Source of the DNA: Ursus arctos
Taxonomy: Eukaryota; Chordata; Mammalia; Carnivora; Ursidae
Assembly: GCF_023065955.2 (NCBI RefSeq)
Contig: NW_026623019.1
Coordinates: 17,674,350 to 17,738,349, forward strand
Direction: 5' to 3'
DNA length: 64,000 nt
Shown here piece after piece: positions 11,845-23,185 of the stretch. Under the pieces are notes generated by a model, which was not told where the DNA came from, made no database searches, and saw nothing but the letters and a program-made list of their open reading frames with translations. The position numbers and the translations under genes are program-made. Numbering within the stretch: the first letter of the stretch is position 1; every line of letters starts with the position of its first letter.

Positions 11845-12045
11845 TCACTGCCTACCTTTGCCGCTTGAAGCTGCGTGAACTCGAGTTAGTGCCTTAAGCT
11901 CTCGGGGCCTCTTTTCCCCCCATTTGTGCCTAAGACTACCTCCTTCATGGAGTAGTTATCGAGGATTAAAAAGGGGACGTGTGAATGTGCCTAGAAGAGC
12001 ATCTGGCACAGAAAGTGCTGGATAGATGTCAGCTATAGTTTTTGT
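11845..12045 (+). repeat. MIR
   Basis: CTTTGCCGCTTGAAGCTGCG, AGCTCTCGGGGCCTC, TGCCTAAGACTACCTCCTTC and CATCTGGCACAGAAAGTGCT follow the MIR consensus order, ending where the ATAAATGTTAGCTA part is expected. Confidence 0.6.
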
Positions 12046-12248
12046 TAATATTCATTTCTGAAGACTCCTGCACCTATCAGAATCATAGCAATTCAGAAAG
12101 GCAGACAGTCACGTCTTTGAAATAAAAGTTATTTTTTAATAAATTAACATGTTGGTCAGATAGTGTGAATAATAAAAAAATAGTATCAACTTAAATCCCC
12201 AGAAGACACTATTATAATAAAACATTGTCCATATTTCAAACTAGTTAT

Positions 12249-12447
12249 TTTATTTTTTTAAGATTCATTTATTTGAGAGAGAGAGTACACAAGAGCGAGT
12301 GGGGGGAGGGGCAGAGGGAGAGAGTCTCCAGCAAACTGCCCACGGAACAGGGAGCCCCACACAAGACTCGATCTCAGCACCTCAGGATCCTGACCTGAGC
12401 CGAAATCAAGAGTCAGATGCTTAACTGACTGAGCGCCCAGGCGCCCC
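12249..12447 (-). mobile_element. CAN SINE
   Basis: Reverse-oriented: T-rich tail, (GA)n purine body, TCGATCTCAG B-box complement and a CCCAGGCGCCCC head at its right end. TCAAACTAGT (left) and TCAAACTAAT (right) are the duplicated target site. Confidence 0.92.
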
Positions 12448-12459
12448 TCAAACTAATCA

Positions 12460-12820
12460 CTGTTAACTGATAAGGAGTTGCATCCATACTCCCATTTCCC
12501 AAAATCTCAGATTCTGCTCACGGTCCCAACTCCAGGACACAAACCGCAGGTACTCGCTAGTCAGGGGCAGCCTTTGACCCTTTCCTGGCTAGAAGAGGGA
12601 AGGTGAGGCCTGCCACGGGGCTCCCCAGGAAGGCGAGGGCCCAAGAGGTGGGGATTAAGGAGGACGGGCAGGTGAAGGTCTGGAAATGGGGCAGCTGATG
12701 TGGGGTCCAGCCAGGTGCGCAGCCTGGCCCAACTAGCTACACACGCGTCTCTAAGCTGTGGTTCAGGCCCCACGGATGTAAGAACCAGCACAGAGTCCTA
12801 ACAATAGGCCGCACACAGCA
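12460..12820. other. Unique, moderately GC-rich non-coding DNA
   Basis: A 76-codon minus frame lacks domain features. No repeat recognised. Confidence 0.4.
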
Positions 12821-12930
12821 GACAGGATGGCCACCACTATGTGTCACTGAGTATCCACTGTGGGTCGGGCCCCAACGATGCCATTCACCCTTGGTGACCC
12901 TGGGAGGGAAATTAAGTTTTGGTTTTTGTT
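12821..12930 (-). repeat. MIR-like fragment split by a SINE
   Basis: CTATGTGTCACTGAGTATCC, CACTGTGGGTCGGGCCC and CATTCACCC resemble an inverted MIR 3' part; GTTTTATTATCTCTAG beyond the SINE (13134 on) could be its continuation. Confidence 0.4.
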
Positions 12931-13121
12931 TTTTTAGAGACTTTTATTTTATTTTTTTTAGAGGGGAGGGAGGGGCAGGACGAGAAGGAGAGAGAGAATC
13001 TTAGGCGGGCTCTACACCCAGCATGGAGACTGTCACGGGGCTGGATCTCACGACCCTGAGATCATGACCAGAGCCGGAATCAAGAGTCAGACGATTAACT
13101 GACGGAGCCACCCAGGCGCCC
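12931..13121 (-). mobile_element. CAN SINE
   Basis: Inverted copy ending in GGAGCCACCCAGGCGCCC. The B box is read as TCTCACGACCC on this strand. The T-rich end carries several interruptions, so it is not a recent insertion. Confidence 0.9.
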
Positions 13122-14954
13122 ATGGGCGGTTACGTTTTATTATCTCTAGTGTGCACTGTTTGGGAAACTCATTACCCAACCTTAAACGAAAAACACCACA
13201 GCAACTGACCCTGGGACCTCAGGACAGAGAGAGGCCGGGATGAGCCAGATCCCAAACCAACAGCTTTTCTGAGGCAGCTGCCCCAACACTTTCCATCTGG
13301 GGTTCGTACTGGAAATGGACGCTTGTTCCTCTGCCCACACGTCCTGACACAGATGGCACACCTCTCCCAAGAGCTACGACCTCTTCAAGGTGCCCCCGGG
13401 TCTCCCCAAGCACACTGCCCCTATGCCTGGAAGACTGTGTCTGACATCAATCCCTCCACGTTTACTCTCGCAGCCATCTTCTTGGAACGAGAGGACAGAC
13501 GTGCAAACAGAAATACTTACTGTTAACTAGAAAATGAGAACGCTGGTGCCCAAGCCCACAGAAATACTAAATGTTGAAGCCCAGGTCTGCACAACTCTAG
13601 GCACAGGCATGGGTGCCACCAGGCCACAGAGTAACGGCCATAAGCCAGGAGTCCAGAAGTGAAGATCTGAAGAGAACAGATCAGGGATAGCTTCACCCAG
13701 GGGGGGAAGGGGGTGGTGCAGGGCGAAGTTTAAGGGTGAGACAGAAACGAGAAAGAGAGAGGCAGAGCTAGGGGGCTCAGAGGCTACAGGGAAGTGAGGC
13801 ACGTGGTCATGGCAGTATCCCACAGTGGGAACCCAACCGAATTCAAATTCTGAAACTCTAGGGAAAGATTCAGGCTTAGAATCTCCTGGGCTGGGGATGT
13901 GAAGGGGGCTCCCAGCAGGGTACAAGATGGGAGCCTGAGGTCAGCATGGACCACACCCCCAGGTCAGCAGCGATGAGGCAAGAAGGGATGACAGGAGTTG
14001 GGGCGGGGCCAGCATCCATGTCTCAGCCCAGGCCACAGCCCCAGGGAAGTGGGTTTAGGTGAGCTACGGGACTGGAAAGCTGTTGTTCCATCTGTAGGGA
14101 ATGCAGAGGGCTAATACTACCAGGTCCCACTGAACTGAAACTTCACTTTCTTTTCAAAGAAAAACTTTAAGAGACTCACATGCCAATTCTCCTTGTGGGC
14201 AGGAAACTTTTCTCTATTTCCTATATCTTTGTTCATATTCAAACTCAAAGAAAGCCCCGCCTTGGTTCAGAATCCTGTTTTCCAATTCCGTCTGAGATGC
14301 CCTGCAATCTGGTTTTTGTAATGAAGTCTAGGAAGAAACTAGCCCTAGAAAAGAATCCAGCTTCGTGTGGCCACGTCTTACCCCATCTGGTGTAAAACCA
14401 CCCCTCTCCCCATCGCTTCTTCCTGGACTTTATTTCTTACAGATGGGCCTTCCTCTTGACCCTGGCTCTTCCCATATTAAAAATATCTGGTTTAAACTAC
14501 ATAATGGAATGTTCTCACCAGGTTCCCATCCTGAAACAATGCTCCTCTGTCGACAATTAGAAACGATCCCATTAAGCTCATATCCATGTGTTGGTCAGCT
14601 CTAAACTCATCTCCAAATTCCCAACACCTTACAAGAGGAATTTCCCATTTCGGGGAACTACTTCATTCCCTGTCTGCAATAGGAAAAGCCTGCTCACACT
14701 TTCTCTGTGCTGATGTGTCCTGATTTGTGTCTAGGCCTCCACACTTGATGGCTATCACTATGTGATCCAGGAAAACAAGACAACGTATTTAAATTCCATC
14801 TCTGAAATCCACACCAGCAGCTATCTGCTCTGGCCTGCATCCCCCATGAGGCACCTAGCTACACTCCCAGCTCGTTCTCCACCCTACTGTCCATCCATTC
14901 CACATCTTGGGTTACATCAATGTCTTCCTTCTCATGCATTAAAAACTAAAAACG
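13122..14954. other. Unique non-coding DNA
   Basis: Several frames of 60-132 codons occur on both strands; none has a recognised domain. The minus frame at 13527-13925 (132 codons) is Pro/Ser-rich and fits the local composition. No transposon recognised. Confidence 0.45.
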
Positions 14955-15137
14955 TCTGTACAGATACGTGAGAAAAATGTTTAGAAGTGGTTATCTCTAC
15001 AGAGGAAATGGGGAAAGGAAAGGCAGGCTTTTCCTCCATTTTATACATCTGTGCTATTTGAAATTTTTTACCATGTACATGCACTGTACTTTGTTTTTCA
15101 CCAAATAAATATATAGTGTCAAAAGATGTATGTACAG
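14955..15137 (+). mobile_element. Old L1 3'-end fragment (left part)
   Basis: GAGAAAAATGTTTAGAAGTG, GTTATCTCTACAGAGG, then TTGAAATTTTTTACCATGTA and ACCAAATAAATATAT resemble the tail of an old L1. It is interrupted by the next SINE. Confidence 0.5.
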
Positions 15138-15294
15138 GGGCACCTGGGTGGCTCAGTCGGTTAAGTGTCTGACTTCATTCAGCTCAGGTCATGATCTCAG
15201 GGAGTCTGCTTCTCCTTCTGCCCCTCCACCCTCTCCCCACCCCTGGATCTCTCAAATAAATAAATGAAATCTAAGGAAAAAATTTTTTTAAAAA
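15138..15294 (+). mobile_element. CAN SINE, internally shortened
   Basis: GGGGCACCTGGGTGGCTCAG head, but the segment between the A-box region and the pyrimidine body is shortened so that most of the B box is missing. ATGTATGTACAGGG flanks both ends (14 bp). Confidence 0.92.
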
Positions 15295-15299
15295 ATGTA

Positions 15300-15540
15300 T
15301 GTACAGGGATAGTCACTGCAATGTTCTTCTCATGGCTGGGGGAAAAAAAGTAAAGGTAAAACATACAGGTATAAATTGGAAATACCTAAATCCATCAATA
15401 CATAGGGTCTCAGTGCAATACATCAGATCCCATCCATAAAACAGAATAATGGGCAGCTAATAAAACTGCTGTGTTGTCACTGGAAGCACCTATATTAAAA
15501 ACAGGCTATAAAACAACTCTTTTCACTTGAAAAAAATCTG
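15300..15540 (+). mobile_element. Old L1 fragment (right of SINE)
   Basis: GTCACTGCAATGTTCTTCTC, AATTGGAAATACCTAAATCC, ATCAATACATAGGG and AACAGAATAATGGGCAGCTA match the L1 3' series that includes ...ACAACCTAAATGTCCATCAA... and ...GAATACTATGCAGCCA.... Confidence 0.55.
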
Positions 15541-17900
15541 CATTCTTTAGATAAGATGAAAAGCACGGTTGAGGGCAAGATTCATATCCTCTATCTTTAC
15601 TCAAGTATACTTTATTTAAGGAACATGGACAAAATATAAAAGCTCAATATAGTCAACTCTGACTACAGTCAACTAGAATCAACTTCATTTGTTTATTTTA
15701 ATCCACTGGCCATTGCTGACGACATGCTTACACTCCTCTTTCACAAATAACCTTCACGGTCATTTTACAAGTTATACATGACAAAGTATGTGTCGCCATA
15801 TAGTTTATTTATGTAAAATGTTTTCCTGTAGATGGTCAACCTCTCTGTAAAGCTCCATCTGTTCTCAATCCCTCACTTGGACACCAGAGAAAGGGCTCCT
15901 TAAGGAGGATGGGCTGCAAAGATGACTCCAAGCACCTGTCCACCACCCGCCCTCATGATTCTCCACGTTCAATTCGTAGGAAAGACTATGAAGGGGCTTG
16001 CCTCCATGAGTCACCAGACCCAAGAGTTCTGAGTGATCTCAAAGAATGTGATCTCACAGCTTCCTACATAGGCTCTTCGAGCATTCACTCGGCCCCCAGG
16101 GATCGATATGACACAAGGCAGGTCTACTGGTCCAGGCCGAGGGCGATGACGTTCACTGCAGGCTGATTTCGGTCTTTACAAAGAAGCCGGGCTCCTCACC
16201 CCCACTCCTTCCAGCCACCTGCCCAAAAGCCGTGAGTGAGCAGTAAGACAAAATACAAATATGTCCAATTCCCTATTTGTTAAAAAGTCTCTCGGGGAGG
16301 CCAGAATTAGGTAGTATCTGGATTTTGCATCCCTCTACCCCACTTAATAAAACAGAAAAATATGCCTCCAGGTGGGTTGCATCTAAAGAGAAAACAGACT
16401 CATCTTTATGTTTAAGAAGAAGTTATTGCTGTTGTTCTAAAAGTTACTCTTGGATAGAATATGACTTAATGGTTCTAGAAAACAGAGAAGAAAATAAAGA
16501 AACCTCTTACACTGCACTTTCAAAGAATTTTTCCTGCATGTGTCAGGTCCAAAACAAAAATAAAAACAGCACAGCAGAGGATATTTGTTTTGCAAAAGAT
16601 TCTCTTCCCTTCTCCCAACTTTCACTCGTTCTGTAACAAAAATGCCAGTGGCATACAAAGAGTAAAACAGAAAACAAGTAGATTAGCAATATACAAATGT
16701 TGTACCTTTATTCCAAAGGACTCTAATATTTTCAAATGATTGACTTAGAACAGTTAGGAAATGAAAATTAAGATTCTAGGGAAAAAAATTAATTTTTATC
16801 TTTTATAAAGCTATTCTTGAAGTTACTTGTCAAATTTCAATACAAAATACCCATTAATTATATATGCACTTAATTTATATAATGTCTTCCAAATTCAGTT
16901 TACCATGCTAAATCAGAAATGTGTCACTGGACTAGTACTAAACTCAGTATGTGTGTCACTGCATCTATTGTTGCTTAATAATTCACAGCTAAGTGTCTAA
17001 GAATTGTCTATTAATAAGTAATGAACAAAATCAAAATATCAGATGTCATGCTAGTGACTCAAACCAAAAGACAAAATTGAGAATGGGAAACCATGCAAAG
17101 AGGGCAAGGAGAGAAATATTAAGGGTATTTCTAAAGAGGCCTATCAAAGTGAGCAATTCCCTATAACTTACTAGAGAGGGGTTTTAATAAACATGAAAAA
17201 AAATACTTTTAAGATAGATCAGGGACAAAATCACATACTCCAACAACAGCTGCAAGATCATCGCCACTCATCCTACCAGCTGGACATCACTGCTAACGAC
17301 GTGGCAGGAGGTCAGGTGAGGGAGGGCAGGGGCAGAGCGTTCCTCCACGGCTGCTCAGGGACTCACCCCTGCCTGCGGAAGTGTGCGCGCAGTGGGGCCC
17401 CGCCCTGGAAGTGTGGGGCCAAGTGTATCTTGACAAGTTCTTGAGATGCCTCTGATATTCATCAAAGTGCAAGGACCCCCAATTATTCCCTGCTGTCTCT
17501 CAACAAAATCACCTCTGGGGGCTTACTGTTATTACCAACTTAAGGATATGAAAAAAAAAATCAGTATGCTTTGAAAACAGTTCCCTGTTTTTCAGGCGAC
17601 GTCCAGAAGTTGGTGTCAGTTAGACTTAAAACCTGCAAGATGGAAAGGCCTGTCTCCCCTCTGCCCTTTCTCAGAGAGCAATCTAACGCAGGCGAGCCTT
17701 GCAACATGCACACTGGAAAGGGACGAGCCTTTCAGATTTGTAACCACTTGCCGGCCGGTCTCTCCCCACCCGCCCCACCCCGCAGTACATCCTCGTACAC
17801 CGACACCCAGCGGCGGGCCTTCTGTTCTTTTCTGAAAACAAAAACAAAATATGAGCAGAGAGTTCGTGTGTGACTGCTTTGTTAAGGAAAGTAATCCTCT
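15541..17900. other. Unique DNA, no gene recognised
   Basis: Frames of 83-119 codons at 15909-17444 have no domain. The AT-rich part 16780-17060 (TACCCATTAATTATATATGC, AAATTCAGTTTACC) has a conserved-element look. The part 17280-17420 is richer in GC. Confidence 0.45.
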
Positions 17901-17903
17901 TAC

Positions 17904-18153
17904 GGTACTTAACCCGCCTGTGTCTGAAGAGATAATAAATGTCGTGGTTATCAAAACGAGGGAGGTCAACAGAATACAGCCGGCTGGCCACGAGACAGAA
18001 ACAAGCAAGAATGGCAATGCCGGACACCGAGCTTAGGACCAGCAGTGGCACAGCGCCTTCCTCAAAACCCAGCGTGGCCGCTGCAATCGGTCCCCCCAGC
18101 ACGCTCACTGCTAAACGACGGAGCCGACTGTCATTGTCCCTCCGGGTCACAAA
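17904..18153 (-). CDS. Candidate membrane-protein exon or pseudogene, unidentified
   Basis: On the minus strand an open frame begins just after an in-frame TGA and AAAG at 18154. It reads through an Arg/Asp-rich start (TRRDNDSRLRRLA), a small-residue stretch (GGPIAAATLGFEEG), a hydrophobic segment of about 22 residues suited to one membrane span, then SVDLPRFDNHDIYYLFRHRR. At 17903 the minus strand reads GTAAGAGG, a usable splice donor. Nearby frames also stay open, the acceptor side has a poor pyrimidine tract (a better TTTTTTAG lies about 25 bases upstream but would include a stop), and no in-frame ATG begins it. I do not recognise the family. It could be a true exon, an eroded processed copy, or chance. 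Confidence 0.28.
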
Positions 18154-18159
18154 CTTTCA

Positions 18160-18690
18160 ATTCTCTGTTCTCGTCAGACTAAAAAATCTGGTCCCAAGTC
18201 TTTTGTGTCCTACTTAATTGAGTGGTACAAGACGTTACGCTTTCTTCCAGAAAAAGGTTTAAGATGTCTTGGAAACTACATAATGAAAACGGTTTCGTTT
18301 CCTTGTCACCTTAGCTGATCATGCGATTTTCAAAGTCCACTTTTATCCTCTGCTTGCATTCGGTACCAGCAAACGGTGACATCATGGAGACAGTTCGTCT
18401 GGCTTTTGTTGAAAGAGGCACTGTAACTACATTTCCATCCTCTTCAGAATTTTTTTTTTCCTAATTCATTCAGCTCAGCCACATGGCAGACGGTTTTAGA
18501 GAATTCCAGTAAACGGGAAGTCATCTTCCTTCCATTCGGTAAGTGGCCGAGGAAAGGGAGGTGTCTCTAAGGCACTGCCACCATGGCCACCACGCCGTCC
18601 TACTGGAATTACGGAACAGAACTGAGAGCGCGAGGATCTTCACACCGTTTCGGAAGCATCCTGATGCTCGGTACAACAGGAGAATGGTAC
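18160..18690. other. Unique non-coding DNA
   Basis: A perfect-looking GCCACCATGG start context near 18580 opens a frame of only about 40 codons, so it is probably chance. No repeat recognised. Confidence 0.4.
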
Positions 18691-19020
18691 CAAGAGCTGG
18701 CTCACTAATGCTGTTACCAGCTGTGTGACTTCCCCCATGTCTCAGAATTTCCTGGACGAATTAACATCAAATCCTTAGGAACTCACACCAGTGCTCAAGA
18801 AAGCTGGTCATATTCCATAGAAATGTCAGAGCTAACGGGGTACAAAATTTTGGACCCAGGAGCTCCGAAAGGCCTTCAAGATCCTCCATCTCATACCCCT
18901 CATGTACTGCACACACATAAACTGAAGCCCAGAGCTGTCAAGAGACCATGCTAAATCCAGAGCCGGCTGATGGCCAAACCGGGCCTGACAACATGGCCTC
19001 GATTCTTGGCACAGTGGCAC
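18690..19020. repeat. MIR/L2-like remnants
   Basis: CTGTTACCAGCTGTGTGACT (plus) resembles the MIR core. Farther right, AACTGAAGCCCAGAGCTGTC followed by AAATCCAGAGCCGGCTGATG resembles an inverted MIR. Both are weak. Confidence 0.4.
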
Positions 19021-19984
19021 GAAGCTGACAAAACGCCCTCAGTCCTTCCCAGGCTAACCACCAACACGGTAACAAGGTCTTTCTAAGGAAGGCAACAGTG
19101 GTGTCCAGAGAAAACTGCGAATAGTACTCTGGGTTTCCATGCTCAATTTTCATGAAATCTGGTCCTGACCAAGGCATGATTTCTGCTAAACCATCGGGTC
19201 TCTCCTGCGAAAGCACAAGAGCTGGCGAGAGAGCAAGGCTGAAAGAGTTTAAGATACAGGCATGACACACTTGACACGAGCAACACTGAAAATGTTCAAA
19301 ATCCTCCAAGATAAGTGCCCAGGAGACGGGGAGATTTTTTGCAATCTTTACTCCCCCCTGAAGTCATCAAAGAAAAATAGTTGTTACGCTAGGTTTCCAT
19401 TCAGATGCAAAGCAAATGTGAGCGACTGTAAGTGGCCGAGTCTATTAATGCAAAGTTTGGTAAACCACTTAAGAATTTGGCTTGATACTTCTGGAAAAGA
19501 AAAATTCTCAAAAAAAATCACTGGAAGTTTGACTAGGGTAAATATGAAACAATAAAAACAGGTATTTAATTTGCCTCCTTCAAATCACTTAGAAGAATTT
19601 TATGGATTAAATTCTTTTTATGGGAATTATAAACCTTTAGATTTACAGGGTCATTACATCTAATCCTTTAGAATTATAGATCATAAAGGAAGTACTCACT
19701 AGTAACGACTTTGCCTAAAATATTCAGCAGACCTTTTGGTTTGGATTTGCTGTTTGACACACTGAGGGCGGCCATCAGTTTGCACTCAAAACCAAGAGGT
19801 GATGTTTCTCTTCTGATGATGAGGATTCCTGTGCTACCTTCAGTGGGTCTATGAATAAGCCACATCCAGGATAAATAAAGTCCTTCGTGTGAAATGTTTT
19901 TAATTCCCCCCCCTTTTTTTTAAACAAAGGTTATCATTTTTTCATTCTTAAATACGAACAGCAACAGCGGTCAATAACATCGTT
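19021..19984. other. Unique non-coding DNA
   Basis: A minus frame of 123 codons (18938-19309) runs partly through the MIR-like part and has no domain. No other structure seen. Confidence 0.4.
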
Positions 19985-20130
19985 ACCACTTTGTATGGTG
20001 ACAGATGGTAACAAGACTTACGGCAGCAATCATTCTGTAATGTATGTAAATGTCAAATGACTATGTTGTACACCTGAAACTCTGATAATGCTGTATGTCA
20101 ACTGTATGTACTTCAATAAAAAATACAAAT
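19985..20130 (+). mobile_element. L1 3' UTR end, 5'-truncated
   Basis: ATGGTGACAGATGGTAACAA, GCAGCAATCATTCTGTAATG, ATGTTGTACACCTGAAACTC and TGTACTTCAATAAAAAATAC are the closing motifs of a carnivore L1 3' UTR, including the AATAAA signal before the A-rich end. Confidence 0.75.
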
Positions 20131-20164
20131 TAAAAAAGAACACACACATCGAAGAGGAACAACA

Positions 20165-20295
20165 GTAATATGCGTACTGCGAACAATCTGTTTACCAGGC
20201 CTCGCTCTAAAGTGTTAACTCATTCCACCCTCCCATCAATCTTGTGAAAACTAGGTAATATTACTATTTTATACTGAAACCCAGCATCACTCCGT
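20165..20295 (-). repeat. MIR
   Basis: CCAGGCCTCGCTCTAAAGTG, TTAACTCATTCCACCCTCCC, CTAGGTAATATTACTATTTT and ACTGAAACCCAGCATC fit an inverted MIR. Confidence 0.55.
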
Positions 20296-20829
20296 GTGAA
20301 ACTTACGAGACCCAAACGGAAGGAGAAATACATAGTCTCCAAACGCAGGGAATTCGAAGGTAACCACTAGCAAGAAGCTGTTGATTCCCTGTGCAAACTT
20401 AAATCCCCACCATCCCGCTATGACCCTGTCGTGATCCCGCTACAGACTACAAACGCCCAACTTCCTCTCTCACATCCTTGGAATGCAGGAAGAGCTAAGA
20501 AAACGGTTTCAAACTCCAGAAGATTAATGCTTTCCTTTTAGGATGAGGATTCCTTACTTTGAAAGCCTCACTTCCTATGAGAAGATCAATTTCCAGAGCA
20601 GGCCCCGTAACCCTCTCGGACTAGCGCCGCTCGGTTACGGAGGCCCTTCTCAGAATTTTAAGTTCTAGTTTTCGACCTCTCCCAATCCATGATGAGAACG
20701 GACCCCATGAAGGGTGAGGAAGGAAGACACGCTCTCCCTCAGCTCCCAGCCCGAAGAAGAGAACGTGTGCGAACCTCGGCGTACGGAGGCAGAGGGGGCC
20801 GTCTCTCTGCAACGCAAGATGCTTTCAAG
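20296..20829. other. Unique non-coding DNA
   Basis: No repeat and no credible frame. Slightly CpG-rich near 20600-20800. Confidence 0.4.
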
Positions 20830-21070
20830 TGTATCCCACATTTACTGAGAGTCCCTCCATGCACACTGCTGGACACCAGGGACACAGGGACAAGGAGAGC
20901 AGGTGAGGCAGTTATGGGACAACTGAATCACACCAGAGGAGCCGGATGAAACAGGAGAATGATACAAATGGTCACGCAGGGAGGCATCATGTATTCTGGC
21001 TTTTGAAATAGGAATAGACGTTTCCCAAGTGGCCTAGCTGGACAGGCCTAGGGAACAGCATGGGTGTCAC
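20830..21070 (-). repeat. L2 fragment
   Basis: CATTTACTGAGAGTCCCTCC, ATGCACACTGCTGGACACCA, GGGACACAGGGACAAGGAGA follow the inverted L2 3' end (TATTGAGCACCTACTATGTGCC...). The right part is more diverged. Confidence 0.5.
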
Positions 21071-21620
21071 TTATACCCACGCATGAGAACATTCGGACGC
21101 AGTGACATGAATGAGGATGACATGACAGTCAATAAAGTAACCTCATTTGAGAGGATAGCTGGGGACAGGACGCTAGAAACAAATGCTGGTGGTGTAAAAA
21201 TAAAATAATAATAATCATATCCATGACAGATAAGGTCCTTGTCCCTGTCTCTGGAGGCATGCATCATGTAGCCATTTGCACTACACACAGAAAGGGGCAG
21301 AGTCACTCTTGCATGGGAAGCAATTAACGAGAAGTGAACGCTCCGATGGCAGGGGAGAGCGTGGGGAATTTGCTTGTTCTTTTCCAACTAGGTCAGATTC
21401 AAAGAAGTAATGGGATTTCATGAGTAAGTTGAATGAAAGAAAGGTCAGATATCTGCAAGCTAAAGAGGTAAGGAAGGAGGAGGCTGCAGGCATCCGGGAG
21501 AGCAGCTTATTTAACATGGAGCGGGGCTGGCCCCTCCATCGTACGCTAAAGGAGGAACGGTGTACACGCAGCTCCTACTGGAGGGAGCAAACCGCAAGAG
21601 CCCGGCAACAAAGTCCGATC
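21071..21620. other. Unique non-coding DNA
   Basis: Short overlapping frames only; an AATAATAATAAT stretch near 21205. No gene recognised. Confidence 0.4.
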
Positions 21621-21637
21621 AGAATAGGAGAGGGCAG

Positions 21638-21835
21638 GGGGCGCCTGGGTGGCACAGTCGTTAAGCGTCTGCCTTCGGTTCAGGGCGTGATCCCAGAGCT
21701 CTGGGATCAAGCCCCACGTCGGGCTCCTCCGCTATGAGCCTGCTTCTTCCTCTCCCACTCCCCCTGCTTGTGTTCCCTCTCTCGCTGGCTGTCTCTGTCA
21801 AATAAATAAATAAAATCTTTAAAAAAAAAAAAAAA
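21638..21835 (+). mobile_element. Young CAN SINE with 17-bp perfect target-site duplication
   Basis: GGGGCGCCTGGGTGGCACAG head, intact B-box region and long A tail. AGAATAGGAGAGGGCAG is present at 21621-21637 and 21836-21852 with no difference. A recent insertion. Confidence 0.97.
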
Positions 21836-22064
21836 AGAATAGGAGAGGGCAGAATTTGCTTAAACACGTTCTTGGTGCCATTTAAACATTTCTGCTGGCC
21901 ACCCTGCCTCTGTGATGTGTCCATCACATGGCATCTTACACAGTGCAGTATCCTAGAGGAAAGCCACATTTTAAACGGCAAGTGTGTTCCCACAAGATCG
22001 AACACTGTATTACTGGTCTATGGTTAACTTCACAAAGGTGTCTTCTCAATGACCACTTTTGCCT

Positions 22065-22240
22065 GTAGAAAGGCAATGTGGACAAACTACTTAACATTTC
22101 TGAGCATCCGTTTCTTCCTATTTGTAACAGGGACAACAGGAGCTACTAACTGATAAACTCATCAGGAGACTGAAAGTGCCAACAGCTGTATTTGGCTTAG
22201 TATCTGGAGCACAGTAAATTTTCAGTTAAATACTGGCTGC
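22065..22240 (+). repeat. MIR
   Basis: AATGTGGACAAACTACTTAA, TTTCTGAGCATCCGTTTCTT, CTATTTGTAACAGGG and TATCTGGAGCACAGTAAATT match the second half of the MIR consensus. Confidence 0.55.
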
Positions 22241-23070
22241 TGCAACTTCTTTTTCACGGTTTCTCAAACTCCTCTGAGGGCCAAAATGTACAACTCTGTG
22301 TATTGATCCACCTTTTCCACAATCCGTTATGGGCAACGTCTCCATTGTATCCTACTGCCAATACAGAGAGAATAAAGTTTAGCATCAATCTTTAATAAGC
22401 CTTCATTAGTAATAGCTGACCAAGGAAAACGTAACTACAAAAGTGTGTCTGTAGCTGCAAGCCATAAAATACACTGCTAAAACAATAAATGTGCAAAACT
22501 CTGGATTCCCCTGGCCTGTTCACTAACGTGGAAAAATTGAGAGCTTCCTCTAGAAGCTAGGGAACCGCCATGATGTTAGAATGATTGATAATATTTAAGA
22601 CTGATAAATATTTTTATGGAACCAACTTAGGTTAAATTATTTGCTAGGGTTAAGGATTATTTTTTTTAACCAGGCCATTATTTCTTGGCTACGTGTCTGT
22701 TACTAAGTTCCCCCAGGGTCACTGACAATCTAGTGCTATTAACAAACAGTTAGGTGAGGAACACACAAGAAGCCATGGGTGCGGGGCAACAGGGAGCAGT
22801 GGGGACTGTGGCCAAACAGATGGTTTAGCCTGTCTTAAAGGCAAGGAATCAAATACAAAAGAGGGTGGGAGAGGGTCCACCAAGTATGCAAAATAAAATA
22901 CACCACCAGACTGATTTCAACCCACAAACTAGCGGTTTGCAACCCCTGATAAACTCCTCAGTTCTTTGATGATTTCCCTTTTCCCAGCTCAAAGGTACTC
23001 CAAACATAGTCACGGAAAAGAAAAAATAAACAAATGATCACTTTGTTACGCATGCAATATAAGCCTCAGG
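22241..23070. other. Unique AT-rich DNA
   Basis: No frame over 60 codons is present here, and no repeat is recognised. Part of it (22640-22760) lacks simple sequence and may be conserved. Confidence 0.4.
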
Positions 23071-23074
23071 GTCA

Positions 23075-23185
23075 CTGTTTTTCAAAGGTGTGGTGTACAA
23101 ATACCAGCATCAGAATCATGCAGGGAGAGGGCCTCAGGGAGTTCAATATTTAATAATCGTCCCAAGTGATTCTCAACACATTAAA
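23075..23185. mobile_element. MER5-like hAT remnant
   Basis: TTTTCAAAGGTGTGGTGTAC, CCAGCATCAGAATCATGCAG, GAGGGCCTCAGG and CAAGTGATTCTCAACACATT are in the order expected for a MER5-type element (GTGGTCC...CAGCATCACCTGGG...GTGATTCTGATGCA). Confidence 0.45.

Noticed and set aside
18580..18710. GCCACCATGG, an ideal start context opening a short frame
   Set aside because: Stops after about 40 codons, no donor, no known protein; ordinary chance.
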